Positions 46,646-58,163 are shown, numbered from the stretch's first letter. The stretch: DNA of 64,000 nt from Hermatobates lingyangjiaoensis (GCA_026182355.1 JAPFBL010000084.1:10834001-10898000); one strand, 5' to 3'. Numbers and translations are program-made. The notes: generated from the sequence alone by a model not told the origin.

Positions 46646-47281
46646 CAGTGGCGTACCTTGGGGGGGGGGGGGGGGGGGGGGTTGGTGCGGTCCGCACCGG
46701 GCGGCACTTACCTAGGGGCGGCATTTTTTATATTTACTTATAGTTGTAAAAAGCAACTTATTCATTTCATATTTATTTTCTTTCTTGAATAACAAATGAT
46801 TATTATAAGTTTAATATTTGATTTCAGCAGTATAGGTTGGAAAATTCTGTTCCCAACATTTTAATTTTGTTAAGAATTTTTTTAACAATTTCAATCAGTG
46901 TCGCTAGTTGCGAAAGAAGCTTCTCAAAATTGAAGTTGATAAAAAATTATCTTCGTTCTACAATGAGTCAATTAAGACTACAAAATCTTGCAATATTGTC
47001 AATAGAACAAGAAATTACAAATAATATAAATTTTGAGAGCATTATACACGATTTTTCTAGTATGAAAGCTAGAAGAGTAGATATTATATATATATATGTT
47101 TACGAGTACATACAAATATGTCTAAAAAATTTACTCTGTGTATTAATTAATATTGATTAAATAACTTAATAATTTATTTATGTGTATTAATTTATAAAAA
47201 CCACTATTTGATTAACTTATAATAGAAAGGGCGGCAAACTGGAGATTGCCCCGGGCGGCAAAAGTTCTAGGTACGCCACTG
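46646..47281 (+). mobile_element. hAT element, internally deleted (636 bp)
   Basis: Terminal inverted repeats CAGTGGCGTACC (from 46646) and GGTACGCCACTG (to 47281). A perfect 8-bp target duplication gttttatg flanks it (46638-46645 and 47282-47289), the hallmark of hAT transposition. Subterminal GC-rich 'gggcggca' blocks occur at both ends. A run of 22 G lies at 46660-46681. Full hAT elements are several kilobases, so most of the transposase gene is deleted. The undamaged ends and duplication suggest a fairly recent insertion mobilised in trans. Confidence 0.95.
46837..47160 (+). CDS. hAT transposase C-terminal dimerisation fragment
   Basis: An open frame of about 107 codons begins 'ENSVPNILILLRIFLTIS' and includes 'SVASCERSFSKLKLIKNY' and 'LRSTMSQLRLQNLAILS', the conserved hAT C-terminal dimerisation motif (about residues 15-60). 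No zinc finger or catalytic DDE part is present. The first codon is TTG, so the frame may not be translated from here; the nearest in-frame upstream sequence is AT-rich. The dimerisation block has no frameshift or stop. A truncated protein of this kind could in principle pair with full-length transposase; no evidence here that it is made. Confidence 0.75.
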   Translation: MENSVPNILILLRIFLTISISVASCERSFSKLKLIKNYLRSTMSQLRLQNLAILSIEQEITNNINFESIIHDFSSMKARRVDIIYIYVYEYIQICLKNLLCVLINID

Positions 47282-48640
47282 GTTTTATGTAAGTCAATGT
47301 TTTCAAATCTGTTAAAAATGGTCTTAAAAGGTGCACACAAATCGTCTCTAAATCAGTATGAAGATCCCTTAAACAAGCTTGAGCATTCTTTACATGAAGT
47401 TTTTGAGTATGTTTGTTATGACATTTAATCTGTGAAATATCACTCTGCTTGTTACAAGTGCAGCTTTTCTGTATAACTCTGAGAGTTTGTGTTTTTTTAT
47501 CAGATGACCTAAAACATAATTTGCATCTGCTTCTGGTGGTCCTTGGTGTGTTGTATCTTTGCGTTTGTGTTTGTGCATTTCATTTCAGATGTGATACCAA
47601 ACTCTCCCTTACTTTCCAAACTTTTTTCATGAGTTTGTGATACTTGTAATCTTTATTGAGTGTATGAGCTAATACGTAAAGCTTTTCACGGGATTTATCT
47701 TTCATATAGAAGGAATATGTTAGTTTATTGATCAACAAAATGACATAAGTATTTACTATAGAACTATCTAATGTATAGAAAAGTCTCATTGACTTGTTCA
47801 TGCAATGTTTTAAAAGTAGCAGCTTTTGGTTATTGCTGTTTTAACATTTCCCTTTGTTTTAGTGTAGAATGTATTTATCTCTTCCTTACCTTTATCGCAA
47901 TCTTTAATTTTCTTAGGTTACATGCTAATAGGAAAAGTACTTTCTTTTTTCGTTTAAGAATAATAGTCAAGATACAATTTTTCTGTTTGTTGAATCTGTA
48001 ATACATTGTACTCTCACTTGGTTTCTCCAGAAAACAATTAGAATAAAAAAAATTTTTATGGTACCAATGTAAGAATACGACTCTTTGTTCTGTTGCTAAT
48101 GTAATTAAACTAATTACATTATTTAATTGAAAATAACGTATGCCATTCATTTTAATTTAAAGTTTTTGTCAGATAGGGGTTATTTTTTTTAATATTTAGT
48201 AATTAGTTCGAAAGGATGCGAAGAAGTAACGTTTTCAAACAACACTGAAGACGACAATAAAATCAATAATTTGTTTTGTACATTTCTTCTACCTGTTTTA
48301 TTTCTGCACTGGATTTTTAAAGTGGTTCAATTTACATAATTTATTAAAGATTTTATAATTTGTATTGATATTGCTCCATTTATACAACATTAGCGTCCAG
48401 GGAGTAAATGAATGTTTTTAAGACTATAAACGTGCCAATCAACTCAACGTCTGATGAGAAAAAAAAAGAATCAGGCGACAACTTGTCTGGCAATCTTCTT
48501 TACCAAATGCCCATTCAATTTTAGAAGATTCAACAAGGGCTAATGTTAAGCAAGATATCAGCATTATTTTTTATGAGAAAATATCCACTATATTGCGTTA
48601 ATTGGAATTTTTATGAACTAATACTTTGGTTTGCTCCCAA
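47282..48640. other. No supported gene
   Basis: Several short frames on both strands (47390-48150), none with a motif. The region reads as old repeat-derived DNA. Confidence 0.4.
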
Positions 48641-49270
48641 TTCATTGATTATTTAAATTAACTAGTACCCAGAAATAAAGCATTAGATGAATACCTCCTT
48701 TTAACGATATACTTTTTTTGTTTAATGCATGTTTCAGCCTCTTACTCGTTTGGCCATAATACTTAAGTCTGCAATCATGGCAAGGAATAGAATACGTACA
48801 CCTTTCATTACTAGTCATCAAATGTTTTAAAGGCAACTCCTCTTTTATGCTTCCACTATTCTTGGACATATTAGTAATACAAAACTACTTTATCAACGAA
48901 GGTAGTGCAAAACTAAAAGGAAGTAAAGTAATTTAGTAGGGTTGTAATGTTCTTTCTTTTGCTTTCATAATTTAAGTTATCCTCAATCTCTTTATTTATA
49001 TTATCAATGTAGGGTTCAGGGTACTTATGCTTAAGAGCAATTGACTAGATGGTCTCCTTGTCAAAAGACTTCTCACAGGAGGTTGTAAAAGATCTTATGA
49101 ACATTTAATTGTACAAAGGCCTCTTTATTAAAGTGGGATGAGATGAATAATAATGAATGTAAAAAGCCTCTTGAGTGGGCTTCCTATAAACACCAAACCA
49201 TTCCTCTTCCTCCTCAAAGTAAAACCAGAAGGGGCTGCGATCTGCCACTTTCAGCCCAAATTGTGACTTT
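48641..49270 (-). pseudogene. PLE RT C-terminal and GIY-YIG fragment
   Basis: Minus strand from about 49200: 'FGVYRKPTQEAFYIHYYSSH' and, after a stop, 'SIALKHKYPEPYIDNINK'. These align motif by motif with 'VYRKPMNVLSYVHFYSSHP' and 'SIALSLKYPSSYIDLALK' in the plus-strand PLE at 57.2-57.4 kb. Downstream at 48642-48869 'CTYSIPCHDCRLKYYGQTS' is the start of a GIY-YIG endonuclease (YYG in place of YIG). Thus the 3' half of a PLE open frame, inverted and broken by stops and deletions. Confidence 0.75.
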
Positions 49271-50635
49271 CATGTTGATTACTAGCATTTAAGCTATTGA
49301 AAAATCAATAAGAAACGAATTAAGGGTTGTAAACTTATAAGTTTTGATGTTAAGTCCCTTGATTCTCTTTGTCATATTAAAAATGGGGTAATAGTCGAAA
49401 GCACTTAAGAAGCTTTTCCATTTTTATTACTATTTTAATGGTGATTTCCTTAATATATATACAATTTCATTATACAATTGCTGTGACCTATAGAGTGTTT
49501 ACGAACTATTTAATATATTCATATATACACCAACTAAAAATTTGTCAACATTTAGAAGATAATTTTTACTATGACTACTTATCTTTACTTATAGTGTTTG
49601 TTTGCTACATCTCTACACATATCCTTTCCCTTTCTGTGACGTTGTTAGGTCGAAAGAATTACTCATTTTTATTTGGCCCCTGTATTATTTATGAGTGAGC
49701 CAAAAAATCAGTTTAATGCTATATTAGTTGTCTGGAATTCTATTAATTATGATATGTGAAATGGCCACCTTGTAAGCGTTTATGGAAACCGATACACACC
49801 CACACACAAGTTAGGAAGTATAAAAATTGCTGTCAAATCAAAAGATCAGAGATTGTTGAAAAGGTTTTTTTTTAATGTCATCACTAATCTCAAATTCCGG
49901 TAAATTATTTTAATTATCAGTAACTTAACGGAAATAAAGTAGGAAATGTTATAAAGTATTATGCAAAAATATTCTCCGAATCATAAGAGAAATGAGAATA
50001 TTAGCCGTCAATAAAATCTGCCGTCAATGTCGAAGATTTGATGTTCGAATCTTGCTCAAGTCATACTACTGTTAGATTTTTCATTTGAGGGAATGAAAAT
50101 TCACGCTACCCCTCCTTAGAATAGATGAATAGCTCTCGTTTTCGAGCCTGTATTTCATCAGGTAAGCGCTTATTAAAAGTATTTTCACTTTAATAAACTT
50201 GATTAAGTCTAAATTTAAGACTACTGATCTAAATTCAATTTGGTAATGTGATTTACCCATAGCTAAAATGACTGCCAATTAACAATGAACCACACTTTCC
50301 TCCTCTAGAGGCCAAAGCCTGTATCAGGAACAGCCAGCTTTCATACGTATGCAACTTTCTTAGCATATGTATACCTCCAGGTGACTACAACTTTTTTAAA
50401 AGGTTTATAATTAGAAAGCTGGTTATTAACAAAAATTTTTTTAGGTACTGATAAATATTGCTGACATTTTTTAAATCTTCCTAAAAAATTCCTTTACATA
50501 TTAAATAATTTATACCTTAACTCATTGATGATGAGTTAATTTCTTTTTAGAATTGGTCTATATTATTTATTTTTTCAATTATTAAAGGACAAGAAAATGT
50601 ATTAAAATAAGTGTGTTGAATGAAAGGAAGAATTA
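49271..50635. other. AT-rich DNA, nothing supported
   Basis: A tRNA-like B box 'tgttcgaatct' at 50050 lacks an A box. No other signal. Confidence 0.4.
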
Positions 50636-50934
50636 ATAGGGAAGGTATAATTAGAAATAAAGAAAAGATAAGAATAAAAGAGTTAAAAGGTCAATAGTGT
50701 AAATAGATTAATATGTAATACATAGATTAATAAAGATTAAATTAATAATAATAATAATAATAATAATTAATAATAACAATAATAATTAAGATTAATATTA
50801 AACTAGAAAAGATATATTAAATAAAGAGTTGAAAGAAAGTAAGACTTAATAGGGAAGGTATAATTAGAAATAAAGAAAAGAATAATAATAATAAATATAA
50901 GAAAAGAAAACGTATTGATTGCGCAAGCTTTCGA
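50636..50934 (-). repeat. PLE 5' untranslated region, copy 1
   Basis: Reverse complement starts GCGCAATCAATACG (50934 downwards) and runs through ATT-rich blocks with 'taccttccctattaa', 'ttctttcaactc', 'tttaatatatcttttctagt' and 'attgaccttttaactctttt'. The same blocks occur in order on the plus strand at 58934-59220, upstream of a PLE N-terminal coding fragment. So this is the leader of that PLE family. Part of it (the 'gggaaggtataattag' block) is duplicated. Confidence 0.75.
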
Positions 50935-50970
50935 CATCACAGACGTCATCGACGAGCGAAGTTGTTCCTA
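50935..50970 (-). ncRNA. Decayed hammerhead-like motif upstream of the PLE leader
   Basis: Minus strand: TTCGC, a core-like stretch ending GATGA, then a possible helix II GAC/GTC, GAAA (50939-50942), GCTT, then GCG. TTCGC can pair with GCG(C)AA as helix I. The first core bases are disturbed. The predicted cut, after GCTT, lies exactly where homology with the 58934 copy begins. Confidence 0.4.
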
Positions 50971-51090
50971 GAAGATCCAGGACGCAAATGGCGTAGGGAA
51001 GGAAAAGCAGGCAAGCGGTGGGGGTAAGGGGAGTGATGGGGATAAAGGAAGTGGGGGAAGATATATATATATATAAATATTTCACAATAA

Positions 51091-51335
51091 ACACGTGAAA
51101 TAACTAAGATCTTTCAACCGTAACAAGCGGTGAGAGTCAAATCTGGACTGACCAAAGATGTAGAACCTACATCTGGTAAGGGATTGAGAAAAGTGGGAGG
51201 GAAGAAAGGCATTTCAAAAGAGTGTAAAATACAGGAAAGGACAGTAGACTAGGGAGAGATGTTAGGGTAAACAGAAGAGTATAGGAAGAAAAGAGTAAAA
51301 AAAACTATCGACTAGCAGTCAACCCTCTTAGATCT
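51091..51335 (-). repeat. PLE 3' end with damaged family A motif
   Basis: Reverse complement of this stretch matches the 3' region after the PLE stop codon at 57.9 kb in order: 'aagagggttgactgctag' near 51320, 'ctctttcctatactc'-type pyrimidine block, 'cccacttttctcaatccc', then 'gactctcaccgcttgttacg' and 'gttgaaagatcttagt'. The core is deleted: 'gagagtc' replaces 'cttcgtcagagtc'. At 51335 it joins a plus-oriented 'agatcttagtgtttttt' flank, making another inverted end pair. Confidence 0.7.
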
Positions 51336-51654
51336 TAGTGTTTTTTCTCCTTTCTTATTGTGTTTTGAACATTGATACATAAATAAATATATTTATTAAA
51401 AATTGTGATCTTAATAATATCCTAAGTATTAAAATTTTTGAAAATCGTTTTAAACTTGTTAGAGAGGAAGGATCCAGTAGGGTTGACAATTGAGAGTCCA
51501 ACCTAGAAAGTCGTTGAAACCTTGATAGAACCTACCTTTTAACTTTCACTTTAGCTTTTTGTTTACTTCGTACTTTACTTTTCCTATTATATTATTTTAT
51601 ATTTATTTATTATAGATTACTATATTAACTTATTATAGATTAGTTGTTTAATTT

Positions 51655-51705
51655 TTTAATCTGAAGATGACCAATGTGTGATCGAAAGCTTGTTTTTAGT
51701 GGGTT
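51655..51705 (+). ncRNA. Hammerhead-like motif, family D (weak)
   Basis: CTGAAGA (near 51661), T, then GACC...GATC, GAAAGCTT and GTTTTTAG. The core order is right and GAAAGCTT is shared with 50935-50970, but helix I and helix II are poorly paired. Likely a remnant. Confidence 0.35.
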
Positions 51706-51769
51706 AGTGATTTAAGAAATTTATTTCTTATCATTTTCTTAGTAGTTTTGTTTGTCTGTTTACATGTAT

Positions 51770-51961
51770 CTGGCTGATTCATAGTGGAAATTCCCTCTAG
51801 AGCAACGCATAATAGCGAGGAAATTCGAGGTAAGCTGAAATGCTGTGAATGCAGAAGCTTACCTTACAGAACTGTAGAGTTGTCAGGAAACTGGAGTAGA
51901 CAAGCTTAAAGGTCGTCAGAGGCGGTTGCCTATTTGAATGAAACATATATATATTTGCATA

Positions 51962-52004
<43 letters not shown>

Positions 52005-52148
52005 TTGCATAGCAGCAAATCTTCTTTGAGAAAAATAAAATTGAAATATGCAGCAGCTTCTGCATTCAGAACTTTTCTGCTGATTCCTTCGAATTTCTTC
52101 GCTATTATCGTTGCTTTAGAGGAAATTTTCACTATGAATCAGATATCT
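51770..52148. repeat. Inverted repeat around a (TA)n tract
   Basis: Left arm 51770-51862 ('gattcatagtggaaattccc' to 'gaatgcagaagct') and right arm 52052-52148 ('agcttctgcattcag' to 'actatgaatcagat') are reverse complements with scattered changes. The middle holds TA tracts (51944-51998) and 'tatatatttgcata' repeats. Same architecture as the other inverted PLE ends. Confidence 0.8.
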
Positions 52149-52610
52149 TTCTTCCCTATAACTGCTTAAGGCTTTTACGGTTGAAAATTCTCAGTATTTT
52201 TCTCGTTTCTTATTTTGGTTTAAATATTGATTGGTATTTCACGTGTTTATTATGAAATCTTGTTATATATGTATATTTAAGCAGAGAGAAACATGAATAG
52301 AAACACTAGGACTCACTTTCAGTATCTGCACCCTTTTTACAGTCATGATCAGGAAAAGAAGTGTTACATCGAGAAGACGAAAGCCGACTCAACTACGTGT
52401 GTTTATAGGAGTTTCCATGATATAGAAATAAATTGTGCAGTATGCACACTAAACATACGTGACTCAATTTTGAAAATTCAACAAAATGATAGTAAATGAT
52501 AAGATATAAGACCTTTCTAATGGCTTATTATGAAAAATAAATATACATAAATATATATAAAGTTCAATGTAGATACAAAACATGGCGAAATTAAAAACAA
52601 ACACTTACAG

Positions 52611-52644
52611 TCTCTAATTTTTGATTTGAACCGTCTTCAGGAGA
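52611..52644 (-). ncRNA. Hammerhead-like motif, family B (damaged)
   Basis: Minus strand: TCTC, CTGAAGA (52634-52640), C, GGTTCAAATC, then AAAA in place of GAAA, ATTA, GAGA (52611-52614). Helix I TCTC/GAGA is kept exactly as at 22975-23007, but the essential G of GAAA is lost and helix II is impaired. Confidence 0.5.
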
Positions 52645-52659
52645 GATAAGTAACCGGAG

Positions 52660-55600
52660 AAGAGCTTGGAAAACCAAATGCACAGGTACAGAGACGGTTT
52701 GAGACATGGAGGAATTAATTTTAGTTTATTTTCTCTATGTTTCTTTTTCTACATTGAACTTTATTTGTACGTTCTAGATCATATTTTCATTGAAAATATG
52801 TTTATATATTTATTTACCCAGACCACTTTAAAAGCTTCTGAGGAATATGTAATAAAACAGCATTTGTTGTCGGGTGCTAGAAATAGATATTTGTATATAA
52901 TATAGCTATTCTATTAACCAAAACCATTATATGAGTGCATTTGTATGTTTCTGTTTGTGTGTGTATGAGTCTTTATGATGATTACGCAAGTGTGAATATG
53001 TAGGTGAATGTAAAAGTGTTTGTGTGTGTGTGGTGAAAGAGCTGTATAAAGATGTGCTTGTGGAAGAGAGATAGAGAGATCATCTGTGTGTAAAGCACAC
53101 ATAAACTAACTCAGTTCATTATTTAGAATTGGACTTTCATGTATCTATTAATTTCTTTCAGATTCTCATTGAGCAAATCTTCTAAAGGACAAAATCTTCA
53201 GGACCTTGTAATTAAAAACAGGAATATCTTCCTTTCAAAATAGCTTGACATAGTTCAGAAATACTGATAAACCATGTATTATGTGTGATGTTGATCATTT
53301 GTGTGATAATGATCAACACGTGAAGTGATAGTACAACACACATATGGAAATGGATGTACCAAAGAAACGAATAATGTACCCCCTTCATCAATATTTGGAA
53401 TTTTCCTTGACTGAGTTTGGAAACTACGAGTATGTATTGTTATCCATCATTAATCCTGCTGAAACAGTACATTAGTTAATGATTGAATTTAAAAAAAAAG
53501 TTATGATAATAATAATTATATGAGTTGCTTTTTCCTTCTGCAATAGCATTTATTTTTTCATTAATTTGCTGTTTCTATCCTTATCCAAATTCTGCCTTCG
53601 ATTCAAATGGTTTCAATCAATGAACTTTTCATTCCTTACTTTAGCTCAATGATATAAGACAAGAAAACACTTGTAATGATTTTTTCCAGAATACCATGTC
53701 GTGCTCTACTAATTTCATTTCAGTGAATTAGTAATGCATTCAGAGAATTTAATGGTTTTTAAACGTGAGGGCAGATTTGTGTGGAACAGTTTTTTGTAAC
53801 AAAGCAGTTTTTTTCACTACCTTGATTTAGGACCCATAATCCAAGCGGCCTCTTGTATTCGGTTACTTTCCAAAAGTTACGCATCTATTCCTTTTATTGA
53901 ACTACCATACTGGTAAGAATTAATTATAATTACCAGGCGATAATAAATTAATGTCATCATGTCAAGAATATCTTTTTGTTCTTTTTTTTATTTATATATA
54001 TCAATTAATTAAAAAAAGAATAGTAATAGCAATAAGTTCAATTTTGTTTCTGTTAATAACTTATTTATATTTTCAAACTCATTTCCCTTTCCTTGCTAGT
54101 GCATATTTTACCTCATTTTGAAAATGTAGGCTGAAATAATCACAAATATACACATTCAGATTAACGTGAGCAACACACACACAGATCTCAGAAATTCTAT
54201 TGTCACATAATGTCAATGTGCCATAACTGTATAATAAGTGCATAATAGCTATTTTTACATGTTATCTCTTGCAATATTCTAGCTGGAATCAACTGAGAGT
54301 TTTCTCAAATAAAGTGTTAAGGAATTTTGCAATGTATCCTCAAGATAATTCCCCATGGTATGTCGTGTCCAACTTCAATTTAAATATCAGGAAATAAACA
54401 ATTTTTACAATAAAAAGGGGAAATGATTTTCGCTTGCAAGATACAAGAAGGGGGTATTGAACGCCATTTTCTGGTGGTTGGCTCAATTGAGAGGTTGAAG
54501 CATGTCTGAGGGCTGTTATGGTTGGAGGTAACCTCTAAAGTCCTTAATAGTTTAAAACTGCTTCGAGTAGTGCTATTTCATTTACTTCAAAGAACCGCCC
54601 CTATAAATATGTATGAGATACAATTAATTAAACCTAGGGCAATTAGATGGATGTTTGTGTGTACGTATCGAGTGTGGACTAGTGGGAACGGCCACTATCC
54701 AGCTACGTAATTGCTTTTGGCCAGGGAGCGTTTCGTATCTTCCAGCTGTGTACAATGGATGATCGCAATTAGTCTCTATCATTAGCCCAACGGTAACATC
54801 TAATTCTGATCTTTTAGCCTCAAAATGACTATTAGGTTCGTGAAAAGCTGTAATCAGAACAATTATTCTGATATATAGTGAAGCGTGCCCCATTAGGAAA
54901 TGTATGGCACATGTACTCCACAAGATGAAACACTTTGTGAGCCTTCTTCCACGTCCTTTTAATCTTATCTACTTTTATTATTCATGATTCTTGAGAAATT
55001 AAACCAAGATTGTAGTTATGTCGTTGATATAATACTTTTATTAAGTATTGTTTTAATTCAAGTTTAATTGAATATCTCAAAAGGATAAAAATTGTTTCAT
55101 GTTCACAAAAACATTCTAAACGAATTAACATTACTAATTATGAGTGAGATAAAAGCTATTAATATATGTAAGTTAAACATAACAAAGTTTTTCATACCAC
55201 ATGATCATACATTATGATTTTTATATGTATCAAGTCAATAGAACAATTTAAAAACCATAATTATGTATTTTGGAGTGTGAAAAATCTAATTATTCCTTCA
55301 AATAGGTGATTTGAAAATAATTGATTGTAGAGAACCAAATCATATCAGCTGTGTGGTTGTCCGCTTCATTGATGACAATGGTAATCACATTTGTGAAATC
55401 AGAGGGACTATCTTGCTTATAGAAGTCGTTTTTTGTAGCCACTACACCATGTATTGAAGGCTAATGTAATATATGCGCATGGTGCAAGAACGTTTTGTTT
55501 CTCCTGCCTCTATTCCCCAACCAGTCAGAATATTTCCTTTTAGATGTTTATAGTGTAAATGAATATTTTAATACTGTTAAAATAGTGTTTTTATTTTTTT

Positions 55601-56369
55601 TTTTAGATTTTCTGTTTGTCGATAGGATCTAGTGTACTACTTGATTGAAAGTCTGATGACATTTTCACTTCGATCATTAGCATATTTTTGGCAACTATTT
55701 CAAACTTTTAAAAGTGTGTTCCATTTTGCGTATTACTTATTAATATTTTACAGTAAATATAGGAGTTTAAAAATACTTATTGAAACAAAGGAACAAGTTA
55801 AAATGAATTAAATGTTATTTGAATGGATGAGCTAATATATATTTTATCATTGCTCATACTTATTGTCCAGATAAAAAGTTTCAAAACAGAGGGATTATAA
55901 GTGTAAGTAATTGAACGCTGCTTCAATAACTTTCTAAACCTAAAGAAATAACTTTCACCTGAACAATGTAAAAGAAATTTACCCGGTAATCTAAAGTAAT
56001 GATTTTTAATTAAGATAATATAATAAACTTGAATCAATAATTATTAATTCTGATGCAGGGGAGTTCTTTTTTGCTAGAAAAGTAAAATAATTCAGCCTGT
56101 TGCTTTTACGCTCCAGATGAAATATAGATCTATATTGTATAATGACAATATTGCGTTCGTGTTTAAATTTTGGAATCGAGTTTTCAATAGAGACGTCTCC
56201 TGAGTACAGTAAGTATCATCGTTTTACAAATTGGTCGATGTGGGTATGCGTATTTATATATGTATACACACGCATATATATATCTTTGCAAATAGACTTA
56301 TTGGAAGAAATTTTCTGGCCGATGTTATCTTCCTAATTTCATTAATCATATACTCCCTGCTGATGTACA
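52660..56369. other. AT-rich DNA, no supported gene
   Basis: No coding motif or repeat was recognised through 56.3 kb. 54430-54900 has a slightly more balanced composition with frames on both strands, none convincing. Confidence 0.45.
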
Positions 56370-56915
56370 TAATAATTCTGATCCTAGTAGAGATCGCAGT
56401 GACTCTACTTTCCTCATCACCACTTATTTTCCTGGTGCTCATAGGCTGGGTGCAGTTATCAAGCAGTTTTTCCTTATACTTTCTTCTTCCTTCTGCATTT
56501 CTTCTGTCTTCAGAGATACAACTTCCATTTCCTACAGTAAACCTGCTAATCTTCGATCTATCTTCTCTCACATCTCCTATCTTACCTAATCCTCCTAACA
56601 ATGCTGGTGGTATGGTTCAATGTGGACGTCGTGGATGTCTTACTTGTCCTATCCTCAATCCCGTTCCTCCGTTTACCTCTTTCCATAGTAAACGCACCTA
56701 CCCTATCGCTCACAAGACTTCTTGTACCTCTGGTAACTGTGTCTACTGTTTGGATTGTTCCCAGTGTGATTCCTTTTATGTGGGTTGAGCTTCCACCAAG
56801 CTAAGACTGCGTATGAATAATCACAGGTCGTCCGTTGACAAACGCAGTGACCTTCCCGTTGCTGCACATGCACATGCAAGAAGGGCAAATTACCACTTAT
56901 TTCTTCTTCCATTGT
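56370..56915 (+). pseudogene. PLE fragment 1: RT C-terminus, Cys-rich linker, GIY-YIG
   Basis: Frame near 56388 reads 'DRSDSTFLITTYFPGAHRLG' and later 'SISYSKPANLRSIFSHISY', the end of a PLE reverse transcriptase region. After a frame change come 'MVQCGRRGCLTCPILNPV' (cysteine-rich linker), 'KTSCTSGNCVYCLDCSQC' and 'DSFYVG' (start of GIY-YIG), a stop in place of the next codon, then 'STKLRLRMNNHRSSVDKRS'. Closely related to the minus-strand fragment at 14.5-14.9 kb. The last 38 bases (56877-56915) are the inverse of 57112-57150 in the neighbouring PLE, marking a chimeric join. Confidence 0.75.
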
Positions 56916-57935
56916 AAAGAATGGGGTTTATTCCCCCTCCTAAGTAATTTATATATGGATTTTTTTGAGAGTAAAATGTTAAGCTCAATTTTTGCCCAAA
57001 AATGTTAAATGGTATAGATATGTTGACGATATTCTTTGCATTTGTCCCAATTCTTTAAATAAAGTTGATTTCCTGACAAAATTGAATTCATTAGTGCCGA
57101 CAATCAAATTCACAATGGAAGAAGAAATAAGTGGTAATTTGCCCTTCTTAGATGTCCTGATCCATAGGTTACCTAATGAGTTACGCTTTAGTGTACGAGT
57201 ATATAGAAAACCCATGAATGTACTTTCATACGTTCACTTTTATTCTTCCCATCCAAAATATGTTAAAATTTCTGTTTTTAGAAATATGTTTTGAGGGCGT
57301 TAAGAGTTTGCTCTCCTGAATTCCTTAATGAAGAGATTAATAACATTAGGTCAATTGCCCTTTCATTAAAATACCCCTCTTCTTATATTGATTTAGCTTT
57401 GAAGGGTGCTAAAAAAACTTTCTCTAATACTTCAACAGAGCCACTTTTATTATCAAATTCCATAGTTTTGCCATACCACTAATCATTGGACCCCCTTCCA
57501 AGATTAGCCAAACAACTTGATTTTAATATAGTGTTTTCTAATCGTAATAACGTGGGTAATATGTTAATAAAAAACTCTCCCAGCGAATTGGAGTCCGCTG
57601 GTATTTATAAAATTCCGTGCAAAAATTGCCATAAAATGTTTATCGGTCAAACTGGTAAATCATTAAAGACACGTGTAAAACAACACCAATATAACGTAAG
57701 TGGACTGGAAAAAAGTAGTGCCTTATTCTTGCATATAAAAAATGAAAATCATCATATTGATTGGACAGGAGCTAAATTTATTACCTATGAAAAATCAATG
57801 TTGTTAAGAAATATTATTGAATCGTCTCTAATTAAATTTAATAGATCAAATATTATAAACATTAGTAGCGGTCTCTTCAAACTTGATACTTTCGTCACGA
57901 GGGCAATAGCCTCTTCAAAGAGGGTTGACAGCTAG
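56916..57935 (+). pseudogene. PLE fragment 2: RT palm to GIY-YIG, nearly complete 3' half
   Basis: 'PLLSNLYMDFFESKMLSSIF' (about 56936-56995) is the segment before the RT active site. After a one-base frameshift 'NVKWYRYVDDILCI' carries the intact YVDD catalytic motif (about 57001-57040). 'GNLPFLDVLIHRL' follows, then the 'VYRKPMNVLSYVHFYSSHP' block, a stop at 57292-57294, 'SIALSLKYPSSYIDLALKGA' and a second stop at 57480. The last frame, 57486-57935, encodes 'IYKIPCKNCHKMFIGQTGKS' and 'LKTRVKQHQYN', the GIY-YIG endonuclease with YIG replaced by FIG, and ends 'VTRAIASSKRVDS'. Three lesions only, so among the youngest PLE copies here. 5'-truncated. Its 3' UTR leads to the hammerhead-like motif at 58098. 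Confidence 0.85.
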
Positions 57936-58097
57936 CGGATAGTTTTTTACTTTTTCTTACTGTACTCCTTTGTGTCCCCAAACATCCCTTTCTGGACATT
58001 AGTCCTTTCCTGTGCTTTCACCCTTTTTAAAATTCCACTCTTCCCTCCCACTCTTCTCAACTTCTCACCAGATGTTTTCTGCATCTAGTGTTCAGTT

Positions 58098-58158
58098 GGG
58101 TTTTTGACTCTGACGAAGACCGCTTGTTACGGTTGAAAGATCTTAGTCTTGTTTTCCC
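58098..58158 (+). ncRNA. Hammerhead-like ribozyme at a PLE 3' end, family A
   Basis: Outer helix GGG (58098-58100)/CCC (58156-58158), internal loop of five against seven bases, helix I GACT (58106-58109)/AGTC (58145-58148). Core CTGACGA 58110-58116, unpaired A58117, helix II GACCG (58118-58122)/CGGTT (58130-58134) with loop CTTGTTA, GAAA 58135-58138, cap GATC, U58143 and U58144. Cleavage is predicted after 58144. The internal loop in helix I facing a large helix II loop is the arrangement used for tertiary contacts in natural hammerheads. It lies about 165 bases after the PLE stop codon and 15 bases before a TA tract. Confidence 0.75.
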
Positions 58159-58163
58159 GTTTC

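Noticed and set aside
47390..48150. Cluster of short frames on both strands after the hAT element
   Set aside because: No frame has a recognisable motif and they overlap each other; consistent with chance.
50020..50070. tRNA gene from a B-box-like 'tgttcgaatct'
   Set aside because: No A box at the proper distance and no acceptor stem pairing.
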